This document shows positions 1 through 10,837 of a stretch of DNA of 64,000 bases, one piece after another (position 1 is the stretch's first letter; every line of letters begins with the position of its first letter). This DNA comes from Aphrocallistes beatrix (lineage: Eukaryota; Porifera; Hexactinellida; Sceptrulophora; Aphrocallistidae). The translations under genes and the position numbers were made by a program. Where the stretch lies: positions 635,882-699,881 of the forward strand of contig OY725501.1 in NCBI GenBank assembly GCA_963281255.1, in the 5' to 3' direction. The notes under the pieces were generated by a model. The model had not been told where the DNA came from. It saw only the letters and a list, made by a program, of their open reading frames with translations, and made no database searches.

Positions 1-30
1 TCGGATTAGTGAATTGTTCCAATTAGAATT
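1..30. repeat. truncated TA-type MITE end
   Basis: The first 30 bases resemble the internal sequence of the MITE at 32771-33067 (TCGGATTAGTGAATT... then a TTCC-AATTAGA stretch), so the window opens inside a copy of that family. Confidence 0.4.
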
Positions 31-31
31 T

Positions 32-216
32 CAGTCAGGGTCGCTTATTACGAGCCCTCTTAATATGAACATTCGTTTGTTATGAACTAACCACCTGTTC
101 CCAATTTCATTATTTAGATAGGATTTGTATTGAATCAAGTGTGCTTAATATGAAGTATCTCTATTATGAACAGATTCTTTGATCCCCTGGTGGTTCACAA
201 AAAGCGTCCTTGACTG
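32..216. mobile_element. MITE, CAGTCAGGGTCGCT terminal repeats
   Basis: The left end CAGTCAGGGTCGCT pairs with AGCGTCCTTGACTG at the right end. The interior matches, in opposite orientation, the better preserved copy at 15905-16063. No coding capacity. The family looks pogo/Tc1-mariner-like because the other copy is flanked by TA. Confidence 0.7.
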
Positions 217-237
217 CAATACCAATTCAATGAGGCA

Positions 238-745
238 TAGCCTACTACATATAAGGCCTCACAGTAACTTGCGGATTTTGGACTAGGGTTGCGGTAGAAT
301 ATGGTTGAACTAATACAGAGCTGCATTAAATCATTGATCACGCACAATAGAGCTTAGGAATGTATTACTAGTATATATAATTAGGATGTCAAAGTACACA
401 TATCCGTTGTTAAAATTTAGATTAGTCACCATATGGTTGCGATAGGTTATTTGTGACAAATTTAGTGAATTTTCAGAGACGGCATAAGGGCACTTCTAAG
501 TGTTTTTATTACATCTTTTTTTGCATAGAAGTGAACCATGAATGGGTTGATGCGAAAAAATAGTTTTTTTCGTGGAATGTTGCTGCATTCCAGTGTTGCT
601 ATGGGAACGTATTTCGGTCATTTGGGGCCATATCTTGAAAACCGCAAGAGCTAGAAATTCATATAATTCCATTCGATAGCGAATCGACTACTTCCTATTA
701 AGCGATAATACCTCGAATTCTGATATAGTGAACACTTCGTGTTTG
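238..745. repeat. single arm of foldback family A
   Basis: Starts with CATAGCCTACTACATATAAG, the same terminus as the foldbacks at 1127-2194 and 44361-45415, and follows one of their arms (TTAAATCATTGATCACGCAC, ATCCGTTGTTAAAATTTAGA and so on) for about 500 bp. The returning arm is missing, and the right end is approximate. Confidence 0.65.
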
Positions 746-1126
746 CCATTTCAGAATTCGAGGCGCCCCATGGAAGCCTAATTGATTACTGATGCCATAA
801 TGAAGTAATAATAATTAAATGATGAGTCATCATTAGTGGTTGATATTTGTCACATCAGGTGGAGAATATTATCATAAATTTATAGCAATTCAAAATTCGA
901 CATTTTATCATTTATATTGGCAGATTTATGCTAAAAAAACTTCAAATTATGAAAAAGGAGGCATTGACGTCATAGTTACTTACTTGCTCGAGCCAGTGGC
1001 AAAATACTCCAGTGTGACATATCTCCAATGATTTTCCATTTCTTTGCTAATTGTAAACATTACAGTCTTACTGGATGTAGTCTGGTATATCATATGGAGA
1101 AACTACTTAATTAATGTAGCCTCAGA
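746..1126. other. no gene seen
   Basis: AT-rich sequence. A 63-codon open frame here begins with TTG and resembles nothing I know; I treat it as chance. The last seven bases are the target duplication of the next element. Confidence 0.5.
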
Positions 1127-2194
1127 CATAGCCTACTATATATAAGGCCTAAGAGTAACTTAACCAGGGATGTGGTAGAAGATGGATGAAGAAATACATG
1201 AGCTGCCTTAAATCATTAACAAAGCACAATAGAGCTTAGGAATGTATTACCAGCATATATAAATATGGTGTCAAAGCATCCATATCCGTTGTTAAAATTT
1301 AGATTAGCCATCAAATGATTGCGCAACAGGTTATATTTCGGTCAAATTTAGTGATTTTCAGAGGCCGTTTAAGGGCACTTCTAAGTGTTTTTATTATAAG
1401 GTTTTTCGCATAGAACTGAGAAGTGAATGTGTTAATACTAAAAATTTGGAATTTTTTCATGGAATGTTCTTACATTCCAGTGTTGCTATGGAAACGTGTT
1501 TTGGTCAGTTGGGGCTATATCTTGAAAACAGCGATAGCTAGACATTCAAATATGATCCTATTTGATAGCAAATAGGCTACTTCCTATTTAGCTATAATAC
1601 AATTTCTGTGTCTAAATTCAATGGTTTACGAGATATTCGACAAATTACCAAATGTGACCAATATGATAAATTGTCTAATAACTCGTAAACCATTGAATTA
1701 AGACATAGAAATTGTATTATAGCTAAATAGGAAGTAGCCTATTTGCTATCAAATGGGATTATATTTGAATGTCTAGCTATCGCTGTTTTCAAGATATAGC
1801 CCCAACTGACCAAAACACGTTTCAATAGCAACACTGGAATGTAAGAACATTCCATGAAAAAATTACAAATCTTTAGTATTAACACATTCACTTCTCAGTT
1901 CTATGCGAAAAATTTTATAATAAAAACACTTAGAAGTGCCCTTAAACGACCTCTGAAAATCACTAAATTTGACCCAAATATAGCCTGTTGCGCAATCATT
2001 TGATGACTAATCTAAATTTTAACAACGGATATGGGTGCTTTGACACTATATTTATATATGCTGGTAATGCATTCCTAAGCTCTATTGTGCTTTGTTCATG
2101 ATTTAAAGCAGCTCATGTATTTCTTTAACCATCTTCTACTGCATCCCTAGTGCCAAATTCAAGTTACTCTGAGGCCTTATTATAGTAGGCTATG
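1127..2194. mobile_element. foldback transposon family A, 1.07-kb inverted repeat
   Basis: The whole element is an inverted repeat. An arm of about 515 bp (from 1127) returns as its reverse complement (to 2194) around a loop near 1640-1680. The termini are CATAGCCTAC...GTAGGCTATG. The flanks carry a perfect 7-bp target duplication, CCTCAGA (1120-1126 and 2195-2201). There is no open frame of note, so it must be moved in trans. A second complete copy at 44361-45415 also has a 7-bp duplication. Superfamily unknown. Confidence 0.9.
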
Positions 2195-2201
2195 CCTCAG
2201 A

Positions 2202-2564
2202 TAAATTCATAGTTGCAATGATTATCAGGACATTAACATCACACAGTTTTTTATCATAGGAAGTATACATTTTAATTTAAGATGTTACCTCCAACTGATA
2301 ATATTGATCAAAATCGTCATTGATTACGTTTTCATGAAATTGGCTCTGTAAGGAATGATATATGCAAAGTAATAGTTCCATATACTTTCAGTTCGAATGA
2401 ACTCAATAACCAAAATATAGGTAGAACTGTGATACGTGGTTTATGGTACAAATAATCATGGCATATTCTGGTACGTGGGTAGATCCATACTTCATTATAT
2501 ATACATTCTGATGTTTAGAACACAAACAAGTTCTCAAATAATAGATATATAGATATACCTCATT
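2202..2564. other. 5' flank of the 7TM gene
   Basis: No repeat or ORF recognised. It contains AT-rich sequence with TATATATA-like stretches around 2495-2560, just before the ATG; a promoter could lie here but no defined element can be read. Confidence 0.3.
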
Positions 2565-3623
2565 ATGAAATTATGGAGACAGATCAATATAGATTTGAGT
2601 ATTTTCTCACTCAGTACCTTCTTATTCTGCATTCTCGCGCTAATCGTCCTCTGCTACTTTATCAGGAGGAAGTACCTACTTGCTATCGATATAAAAAATA
2701 TCTCTCAAGATGACTTGATAAGACCTAGTTACCAAAATCATCTGAAAAATCTAAAAATTAAATCAATGATAACAAATTTTATAATTTCAATATTGATTGT
2801 CGAGTTCCTCTTCAATTTCACACAATCGATGGAGCGCTTGGTAACCTGGCGTTTTTACTTTAGAGATTCAGTTCTATTTGACTTTCTGCTCAAATCTCGA
2901 AAATATTTGTATCATATAAATGTCATAACATTCAACTGCCACCTCTCTATACCCTGTCTATTTCTTAAAGTCTTGTGGCTGGTATACCTACACTGTCCTT
3001 ACCGATACACTATCATGAGATGGACTGGATGGATTGTGATCAGGTGTGTGTTTTTCTTCAGCATTAGAATATTAGATAATTTAGGATTAACTATTTACCA
3101 CAAAGAATTTCAAACTCTCTACGATGCAGCATTTGCACTTGTTTTGCTAATTGACTTTGTCTTCTATCTTCTCTATTCTCGAAGGTTTTACAAACATCTG
3201 AAAAGTAGAGAAATCGAGGCAAAACTATTCAAGGATAGATATTCCTATCTTACAGAGAGATCTGTCCGTCGGCATTTCAAAGTGAGCAGCATCCTTGTTG
3301 CTGTTGCGTTTTTTTGTTTCTCAATTTCACGAGTTTTCTATTCAGCAATTGGAGCATTGAAGACCATTCCTGATATAGAATCATCAGGAACTTTCGCTAC
3401 TTTCCTCAACGATAGCAAATGGAGTCTCATCCATATATATCGTCATGAGATCCTTGCTCTAGGTTTAACCTTGTACTCAATAATATTCATTCTTAACTAC
3501 CTGTACTTCGTGACTATGATTGTTGGCAGATTTCTGTTGCAGAAATGGCGTCTCACTCACATTAACCAGAAGATTAAACCTATTGTTAGAGCATACCATA
3601 ACTCCCTGTATTATCATTGGTGA
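2565..3623 (+). CDS. orphan seven-helix membrane protein, 352 aa, single exon
   Basis: An ATG-started open frame of 352 codons with no internal intron. Seven hydrophobic helices can be read at about residues 11-33, 67-86, 115-142, 154-176, 187-207, 242-266 and 297-325, separated by basic loops. The layout is that of a 7TM protein, but I see no DRY, NPxxY or other family motif, so calling it a GPCR would be unsupported. The C-terminus is short and basic/aromatic. Cysteines are scattered, with no signal peptide. The last 76 codons recur in inverted orientation at 4041-4271, so the family is duplicated locally and the protein sequence is conserved there apart from a few substitutions. Alternatives are a transporter-like or lineage-specific chemoreceptor. 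Existence as a gene: fairly sure. Function: unknown. Confidence 0.75.
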   Translation: MKLWRQINIDLSIFSLSTFLFCILALIVLCYFIRRKYLLAIDIKNISQDDLIRPSYQNHLKNLKIKSMITNFIISILIVEFLFNFTQSMERLVTWRFYFRDSVLFDFLLKSRKYLYHINVITFNCHLSIPCLFLKVLWLVYLHCPYRYTIMRWTGWIVIRCVFFFSIRILDNLGLTIYHKEFQTLYDAAFALVLLIDFVFYLLYSRRFYKHLKSREIEAKLFKDRYSYLTERSVRRHFKVSSILVAVAFFCFSISRVFYSAIGALKTIPDIESSGTFATFLNDSKWSLIHIYRHEILALGLTLYSIIFILNYLYFVTMIVGRFLLQKWRLTHINQKIKPIVRAYHNSLYYHW

Positions 3624-3784
3624 TTCTATTGATACTGCAAATGAAGATGTACAGCAGGATACCAACTATTTTTCATTATGTAATGATATGTCAATAAGAT
3701 TTGTACTTTTGTGATGAATTAATTAATAATAAGTGAAATATAATTCTAGAAAATTTGTTTTGATCGCATTGTACGAGTATAGAG

Positions 3785-3882
3785 CAGGGGCGTAGCTAGA
3801 TATTTCTCAGGAGTAGAGTCATATTTTAAAATATATTTTTAAATATGGCCCCTCTTCTGAGAAATGTCTAGCTCCGCTCCTG
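3785..3882. mobile_element. short hAT-like MITE at the axis of an inverted duplication
   Basis: Begins CAGGGGCGTAGCTAG and ends with the imperfect reverse complement CTAGCTCCGCTCCTG; the arms also share TTCTCAG/CTGAGAA. Terminal sequence of this kind is typical of hAT MITEs. No matching 8-bp target duplication, as the flanks are two inverted copies of another sequence. Confidence 0.65.
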
Positions 3883-4271
3883 GATCAAAATAAATTTGTT
3901 ACATCTTCGAAGTTTTAGAATTATATTTCATTTATTAATAATTAATTTATCACAAAAGTACAAATCTTATTGACATATCATTACATAATGAAAAATAGTT
4001 GGTATCCTGCTGTACATCCTCATCTGCAGTCTCAATAGAATCACCAATGATAATACAGGGAGTTATGGTATGCTCTAACAATAAATTTAATCTTCTGGTT
4101 TATGCGAGTGAGACGCCATTTCTGCAACAGAAATCTGCCAACAATCATAGTCACGAAGTACAGGTAGTTAAGAATGAATATTAATGAATACAAGATTAAA
4201 CCTAGAACATGGACCTCGTGACGATATAGACGGATGAGATTCCATTTGCTATCGTTGAGAAATCGTTGCAA
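3883..4271 (-). pseudogene. inverted 3' fragment of the 7TM gene
   Basis: On the minus strand, 4271-4041 encodes the last ~76 residues of the 7TM protein (from LNDSKW to YHNSLYYHW) with a handful of changes, followed by the matching 3' flank back to 3883. The upstream part, with helices 1-6, is absent, and homology stops near 4265. It therefore cannot make the full protein. It forms a palindrome with 3402-3765 around the MITE. Confidence 0.85.
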
Positions 4272-4408
4272 AAATGGGAAGAGGCCCTCAAAATTTACGG
4301 TATAGTGGAAATAGTTTTCGAGTAAATTGTTAGAATGAAAAATGGAAATTGTTCGAATAAAAATGGGAAAAGCTCGAATAAGCCCTAGAAGCTAATGTCA
4401 TTCGCATA

Positions 4409-4622
4409 CATGCCAACCTGAGCCATTATAAAAACGGGACGCAGCGTTGAATTTCGCGGGACATGGCGGGACGCAATAGAAAAGTGTTATACATGAGTAA
4501 AAAAAAAAGCGGGACATAGTGGGGAAATTTCATGTAAAAGCGGGACACTCAAGAAAATTAGCTCAATGGAAAAGTGAAAAAAGCGGGACGTCCCGCCAAA
4601 AACGGGACAGTTGGCAAGTATG
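4409..4622. mobile_element. MITE with CATACATGCCAAC ends
   Basis: The left end CATACATGCCAACC pairs with GTTGGCAAGTATG at the right. The interior is rich in GCGGGAC / GTCCCGC units. Related copies lie at 25200-25412 (ends only) and 33424-33601 (interior). Confidence 0.7.
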
Positions 4623-5272
4623 CATACGTATGTCAATCTACGATTCTGATCTCCGCCTTAAGCACCTCCTTGAACCCTGGATACCCTATAAATCTCGTCC
4701 AAAATATCTGAAAACGCATTGTTTAATTTCTAAATCCATGCCTAGAAATACTTAGGTTCTCCGGTCTATCAAGGTAGACCCTTCATCTAAATCCCACCAA
4801 GCTTTATTTCCCTTTTAAAGCCTCTTTACCAACCACATACCTATCTCGAAATTCCCCATTCACACAGTTGATTCCTTACTATTATTCCTACTTTGAATTA
4901 TTTTCCCTTTTATTATGTAAATTCGAACTGTTTCTGGAACTTTTTAGTACAACTATTTCCTATAACTGCAATTCGAACCAATTCTACATTACCAAATTAC
5001 CCCTACAGTCAGTTGATACATCCAAATAGACTTACACAAGAAAATAGTTCTCTACCTTTGTGGTTCAAAATTTTTTGAAATGTCGTTATATCCAATCTTC
5101 ACTGTATATGCATAACGCTTAAATTGAGACAAATCGGGTCTCGATATTTTGTTCCAATTAAGTTGAATTCCCAATTAGCCTATGTAGTTTATTGTTGGAA
5201 ATAAATGTTGAAAACAGATATTATCTCAAAATCACAAAGGAAGTATTTCTAAATATTAAACATCCAAGAAAA
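4623..5272. other. no gene seen
   Basis: About 650 bp of AT-rich sequence without a recognisable ORF or repeat. Short open frames here are not convincing. Confidence 0.4.
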
Positions 5273-5599
5273 TTATCTATCAATTACTTCGACCAGCAAT
5301 CCATAGTACACTTGTTTTACCTTAAAGTCCTCACTCCGCCCTTGTAATGAAATACAGATATCGATGTATAAACTATCCAGTGATTGATTAACAGGAATGA
5401 CAATTGTTACATTCCCATCATTGTGTAGGTAGAGAACTGCCATGCCTGCACCTGGGAGGTCTGGATTGGTAGGAATCACTCCAAACATTGAGCTACTCCC
5501 TCTAGGCTCCATTATCAGTCTTCTTCTCAGACGGTCCTGGTGCTTGAGCACGAGTTGGCGTTTATCTAGGACCGAATGTCCTTCTATGTGGAGTGGATA
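5273..5599 (-). CDS. unrecognised exon-like open frame
   Basis: A minus-strand frame stays open from about 5599 to a TAG near 5273. It has a basic start (KHQDRLRRRL) followed by a soluble, beta-rich looking stretch including GVIPTNPDLPGAGMAVLY and NDGNVTIVIPVNQSLDS. Codon use looks coding, but no family is recognised. It abuts the plus-strand coiled-coil relic starting at 5593, so the two may be inverted pieces of one former gene or two unrelated exons. No ATG at a sensible start; if real, it is an internal or terminal exon. Confidence 0.4.
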   Translation of the reverse strand, partial: YPLHIEGHSVLDKRQLVLKHQDRLRRRLIMEPRGSSSMFGVIPTNPDLPGAGMAVLYLHNDGNVTIVIPVNQSLDSLYIDICISLQGRSEDFKVKQVYYGLLVEVIDR

Positions 5600-6512
5600 G
5601 CCAGCTGATTATCAGGACAGTGACCATCAGAAGAGATGAACTTCTCCAGCAACTCAACGATCTGAAGCAGGACTACCTGAACAAGGAAGAAATGAGGAAG
5701 AAACAGGTTCAAGAGTTGGAGCAGATGATCGGACAGCTTGAAAAGATGAGTGTTCATCAAAATCCAAATTTGAAATTCCACGAAGATCATATCAACAGTA
5801 TGGGAGATGAATTGCAAAAGGCTGAACTAGGGATCGACCGGGAATCCCGGTTGAATCCCGGTTTTGCCGGGATTTGGCTATTTTACCGGGATCCCGGTTA
5901 TTGCCGGGATCGCCTAAATTTACCGGGATCTAGCCGGGAATTTAAAAACCTTTATATAGTGGAACTCAGAATGAATTAATATTATATTCATGTAATTTAT
6001 GGTTAAACGTAGTTATTATACACTATAGACATTAACATTAATCTATTTCAGAATTTTTGACACCCCGCTATTCCGAATTCCGACCATTCTTTTAGGACGA
6101 AACCCTACCTAAGGCTACCTTTAACCTCAGAAATACGGTCAATTCATTACATCAATCGTTCACTACTTGTTGAATCAATAGTTACGTGTTAAACCAAAAC
6201 ATTTTATTAACAATTGACAATATGTATTAATCCCGGCAAAAAAATTGACAATCCCGGCAAAATCCCGTCCCGGCAGAAAATCTTATCCCGGTCGATCACT
6301 AGGCTGAACAATCAATTCCCATCCCTGTCCCTCACTTCAGTTCAGATCTCCAATCTCTCCTTCAACAGCTGGCGAGGATAGGAACTGTTCAGGAAATGAG
6401 TAGTCTCTACTCTGACAAACTGGAACCTGTCAGGAGCCTCCACAAATTTCTTGAAAACTGGGCTCTTACAGCTAGTATGTCTGTAGCAGTAGTTAGTCAC
6501 GGTCACATCTAA
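5593..6512 (+). pseudogene. coiled-coil (TRIM-like) gene fragment split by a hAT MITE
   Basis: The frame entering at 5569-5593 encodes a long heptad-rich helix (DELLQQLNDLKQDYLNKEE... QVQELEQMIGQLEKM), of the kind seen after B-boxes in TRIM proteins. At 5828 a 474-bp MITE interrupts it. When the 8-bp target duplication is counted once, the same frame continues after 6309 for about 67 more codons (SSDLQSLLQQLARIGTVQE... SLHKFLENW) to a TAA at 6510-6512. The insertion is therefore in coding DNA. No RING, B-box or NHL part is joined to it. The TRIM assignment is a guess from the coiled coil alone. Confidence 0.6.
5828..6301. mobile_element. hAT MITE with perfect 8-bp target duplication
   Basis: Terminal inverted repeats TAGGGATCGACCGGGA / TCCCGGTCGATCACTA, many internal CCCGG units, and an exact 8-bp duplication GGCTGAAC at 5820-5827 and 6302-6309. 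This is the signature of hAT transposition. It lies inside the coiled-coil reading frame. Confidence 0.92.
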
Positions 6513-6891
6513 CTGTATTGAGTCAGTTGCATGTGGTAGAGCCAGTTAGTCTTCAAGATCCATAGTTGTTATTACTCGTATATTGTACACAATGAATTAA
6601 GGACTGAACTAGTTTCATGCTTACAACTGAACTTCCCATTAAATTTGTTGAATGTATTTGAATGCTTGATTGTTTTTCACCATCTTTTAAAATTATATTT
6701 TCTAAAAAGTATTAACAATCGTTAAATAGACTAAAACAAGTTCATTGTCAGGAAGACACTACGTTTTATGTCATAAAAATTTAATGCAGGCTTTTAGATT
6801 AAGTTAGCTTAGTGGAACTATTCCGTCCTCCAGGGCAGTAACACCCATCGATAAGAACAAGTCAATCGAGGATATTGTAACAGTTGTGAGG
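6484..6891. repeat. direct duplication, copy 1 (3' flank of the coiled-coil gene)
   Basis: Starts in the last ~10 codons of the coiled-coil relic (GTAGCAGTAGTTAGTCACGG) and runs ~400 bp into its 3' flank. Repeated in the same orientation at 8424-8820 with small indels. Confidence 0.85.
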
Positions 6892-6929
6892 TGTATGAAT
6901 TCGAAGTATGCATAAACATAGAGGAAAAC

Positions 6930-7090
6930 AACTTCAGTATTCTATCACCTAAAATGGCCGAGTTATAGTCGAAAAACTGAAATTTCTAATTATAAAATGG
7001 TGACAATATCGTGATAATTCCATGATGAGTTGACATTTTCATCTGAGGTGAAAACTTAGCGGAGCCATAGCCTAAAGACTCCTACCATGG
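6930..7090 (-). repeat. Helentron-like repeat fragment
   Basis: Matches, in reverse, the internal part of the repeats at 26041-26553 and 63092-63677: ATAACTCGGCCAT / TGGCTATGGCTCC motifs and a diverged GACATTTTCATCTGAGG block. Both ends are missing. Confidence 0.6.
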
Positions 7091-7112
7091 GCTACTTAAT
7101 AAACGGTCGGAA

Positions 7113-8030
7113 ATATAATTAGACTGATGAATCAAAAACCGTATACGATAGACATTTGAAATGTATTATTACCAAATACAAACATCATATCAGAGTGTGC
7201 AATTCAGCTTTCAAAAAGTTGATATGTCATTATGTTATTGCGCAATAGGCTCTCTTTAGAGCAAAAAATGCTGCTATTCTAGTTCATTTTAAACATCGTT
7301 CACTGCATTTCTAATGCTTAATTTTTTGATAGAATAATAGGAAGGGCTTAATCCAAAAAAACCTGAAAATCTTAATTGGAATGTCTTTGCATTCTTCAGT
7401 TGCTATGGAAGCAAAACATTGAATGTTTAAGCCATAGTTCAAAATATATAGCTCGTAGACACTGAGAAATTATACCATTCAATCCAGTATTACTTCCTAT
7501 ATGAAAATAATAATGTTCACGTGTTTATCTTTAATATTCTCTGAGTTGTTGAGGATTTTATTACATCTCATTATTTCTCTATAGATTTTGATAAAATCCA
7601 AGATAACTCAGAGAATATTGAAAATAAGCACGTAAACAGTATTAATATCATATTGAAAGTAATAACTGGCGGATGAATGGTATAATTTCTCAGTGTCTAT
7701 GATCTATACTTTTTAGTTATGGTTTAAACATTCAATTTTTGCTTCCATAGCAACTGAGGAATGCATAGACATTCCAATTATGATTTTCAGATTTTTTGGA
7801 CTAAGGTTGATCCATCAAAAAGTCAAGTATTAGAAATGTAGATAACGATTTTTTTATAATGAGCTAGAATAGCAGCATTTTTCGCTCTAAAGAGAGCCTA
7901 TTGCGCAATCATCATGATGACATATCAACTTTTTGAAAGCTGAATTACATGCTCTGATATGATGTTTGTATATGGTAGTAATACATTCCAAATGTCTATC
8001 GTATACGGTTTTTGATTCATCAGTCTAATA
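7113..8030. mobile_element. foldback element family B
   Basis: An inverted repeat with arms of about 450 bp. ATTAGACTGATGAATCAAAA near 7118 returns as its reverse complement near 8025, and the arms meet around 7560-7580, where CTCTGAGTT/AACTCAGAG pair. It shares layout but not sequence with family A. A single arm of the same family is at 37266-37490. Target duplication not resolved. Confidence 0.85.
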
Positions 8031-8423
8031 AATTTTTGACTGTGTTAAAACTGACTTTCTATTTTTCAGGCCTTCTCAGTGATATACACGACCGTGTATT
8101 AAGTAGATCTCTCGTGTATATCGCACTCGTGTATACAACGTAGCTAGAAATTCCAATCTATTTACTATAGTTTGTACCCAATTACCTGCTAGATTATCGT
8201 GTAATTCTTTCCCGTCTTCAAACTTCTATTATATCCATCATATGCATAATATTGTTAGTTCTTAAGGGTGTGAATGAGTCTGGTACTCGAGGGCGAGATC
8301 CAAGTTTGAACACGATTAAGCATAAACGACTACAGTCCTATAGTTCCGTGTAGGGTGCGAGCGCTCTCTGCTAGATTTCAAACCAGCACTCCCCTCCCGG
8401 TTACCTCCAAGATCTTGGCCACT

Positions 8424-8820
8424 AGCAGTAGTTAGTCACGGTTACATCTAACTGTATTGAGTCAGTTGATGAGGTAGAGCCAGTTAGTCTTCAAGATCCA
8501 TAGTTGTTATTATATTGTACAATGAATCAAAGAGTGATCTACTTGTAGTTTCGTGGTTACAACTTGGACTTGCCAAATTAGATTTGTCTTATTTGAATGA
8601 TGATTTATTGTTTTTCACCATATTGTAAAATTTTATTTTCTAAAAATTATTAACAATCGTTAAATAGACTAAAACAAATTTATTTTCAGGGAGACACTAT
8701 GTTTTATGTCAAAAACATTTTAATGCAAGCATTTAGATTAAGTTAGTGGTATTATTCCGTCCTCCAGGACAATAACACCCATCATAAGAACAAGCTAATC
8801 GAGGACAGATAGTTACAATA
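8424..8820. repeat. direct duplication, copy 2
   Basis: Second copy of 6484-6891. The two copies bracket the Helentron-like fragment and foldback B with a period of about 1.94 kb. It holds no complete ORF. Confidence 0.85.
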
Positions 8821-10244
8821 CTAAACTACATGTAAATGAGTTTGAATGTGAGGGAATATTGTCTGTTTGATAAAAATTGTTGATTGAGTTTATATATTTG
8901 CCCAGAAGTTAGGAGTACGCTTGATAAGGACTTTATTATACCCAGCGCAATCTTATCTAGAATTTTCTTGTGCTGTCTACAGCGGAGATCCATGGGAAGA
9001 ACAAAGAGCCATTTTCTTCTCGTATTTTTTGATAAGTTAAAGCTGTTTCGATAAATATTCTGAAATAGTTAAAGCCAATGTTGAAATTCAAAACCTGCAA
9101 AATTTCTAGGACACGTAGTATTCTTAGAATTCTTCTAGAATTACACCAAATCTAAGAAAATTTTCATAAAGAATTTCAAAGTTGAGAATTCTATATATAA
9201 GAATTAAATGCCACTACTTACTGATTCTAAGAAACATTCAAAGATTTGAACAAAATCTAAAAAAATATTCTTAGGATCCGTAAAGAATTTGTTATTCTAG
9301 AATTCTTTATGAAATATAAGAATTTCCCATTGTCCATACACAAATTGTATAATTCAATACTATATTCTAATTATTTTCAATCGGGTTTTTTAATCGATTT
9401 CGATTCCAAAACTTGTCTAATGATGTTCTACTTCGTTTGAATTTTGTCAGTAGAACTTCGATAAAAGAAACTGCCAACCACTGTCTCGTGTTTAGTGATA
9501 TAATTATTATTTTAATTAATTGAATACTGCTGTGAATTGTCGAGACAAAAATGAGAATACATTTAGTGATTTACCTTTCCCCATATTTATTTAAATATTT
9601 ATGAAGATGATAATACGCTAGATACTAGCACGTACATGTTGTCATGCCATTACACGAATCCATATTCTGAAGTAGAAACTAAACGGCTATTATAAATAGA
9701 ATATTTCAAACTTTTTCGTACAAAAGTTAAATATATTGTCCAAATGTGTGCATTATGCTCTATTACGCATAATGAACTAATCCCCAATGTCTGATAAAGG
9801 CGTTGAGTCTGTTTGTGTCAATATTATCAATATAAAGTCCAGTACAAATATTAAGAATAAGCATGATTTTAAGCCCCCGAGTGACAAAAGGTAGAGGTGG
9901 CACTACGGGAGGGTCTGGAGGACTATAGCTCCCTATCGGCCATTTCTAAACAACACTGTCTGCCCAATTGAATCAATCCTGTCGGCCAATTCGTGAAGTA
10001 TAAGTTTATTATCTGATATTTTTGTAGCGCCCCCTGGATAATACTATTTAATCTGGGTTAAAGTTCACCATCAAATCCCAAATCCTTCAACTGCAGCTGT
10101 TGTTTATTAACGAGGTAACAGAATTTCATCTTCTACCCATTTGAGTGAATTCATTACTTTGTGGATACTGTAGAACCTCTATAAGCGAATCTGCGACGTA
10201 AGTCTTTCAAATTTTAACATACAAATTCAAGTAATTCAATTATA
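8821..10244. other. no gene seen
   Basis: 1.4 kb of AT-rich DNA. 9100-9330 is a patchwork of AAGAATTC-like short repeats. No ORF, RNA gene or element termini recognised. Confidence 0.4.
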
Positions 10245-10280
10245 CAGTACTCGGACAAAAGTATTTTTGTCCGGGTAGTG
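10245..10280. mobile_element. 36-bp TA-flanked mini-hairpin
   Basis: CAGTACTCGGACAAAA is followed after four bases by the near-perfect reverse complement TTTTGTCCGGGTAGTG, and both sides carry TA. It looks like two Tc1/mariner-type terminal repeats with almost nothing between them. Confidence 0.6.
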
Positions 10281-10455
10281 TATACTAATCAGAGAGAAAG
10301 TGGGTATTCAGTCTGAGTTTGTCAAAGGTCGTGAAATGACCTGACTTGAACTAAAAAATAACTTTCAGATTATGTGCATTGACATAATTCAAACCAACTA
10401 GACAAAATTATATCTAGAGATGTGATTTTGATTGGTTCAATTCTTTTTCGCTCTA

Positions 10456-10719
10456 CAGTGGAGTTCGCCTTTTTAGCAACTTATTACTCTACTAGCAACC
10501 AATTTCCAAGTCTCAAGTGTAGATTTTGTATCAAATCTGTTACCTTATTAGCTATATGTACATACTTCGCATATTAGCAACCTTTTTGTGAGCAAAACCT
10601 GAGTTGCTAATATGCGAATTCGAATGAATATTATGTGATTACAGTACAAAATCATAAGTGAGGGATGGGATTGGTACATTTTCACCTCGCGAGTTCGACC
10701 TTTTATTGAGGTTCCACTG
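10456..10719. mobile_element. TA-type (pogo-like) MITE, 264 bp
   Basis: CAGTGGAGTTCGCC at the left and GAGGTTCCACTG at the right, each next to TA (10454-10455, 10720-10721). The CAGTGGA... terminus is that of pogo/Tigger-like elements. Internal TTAGCAAC units recur at 13400-13450 and 30713-30850. Confidence 0.75.
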
Positions 10720-10837
10720 TACTAGACTCAGTCGCATGTTTAGATGTTGTCTCTTCCAAGGTAGAATATGATCTTTACTTGTTTGTTAATTGTTTGAAAA
10801 TATATTTATAAATCATTAAAAGAAGATTACTTTGAGT

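Noticed and set aside
840-1031. 63-codon plus-strand open frame
   Set aside because: Begins with TTG, AT-rich residues, no domain, flanked by repeats; expected by chance.
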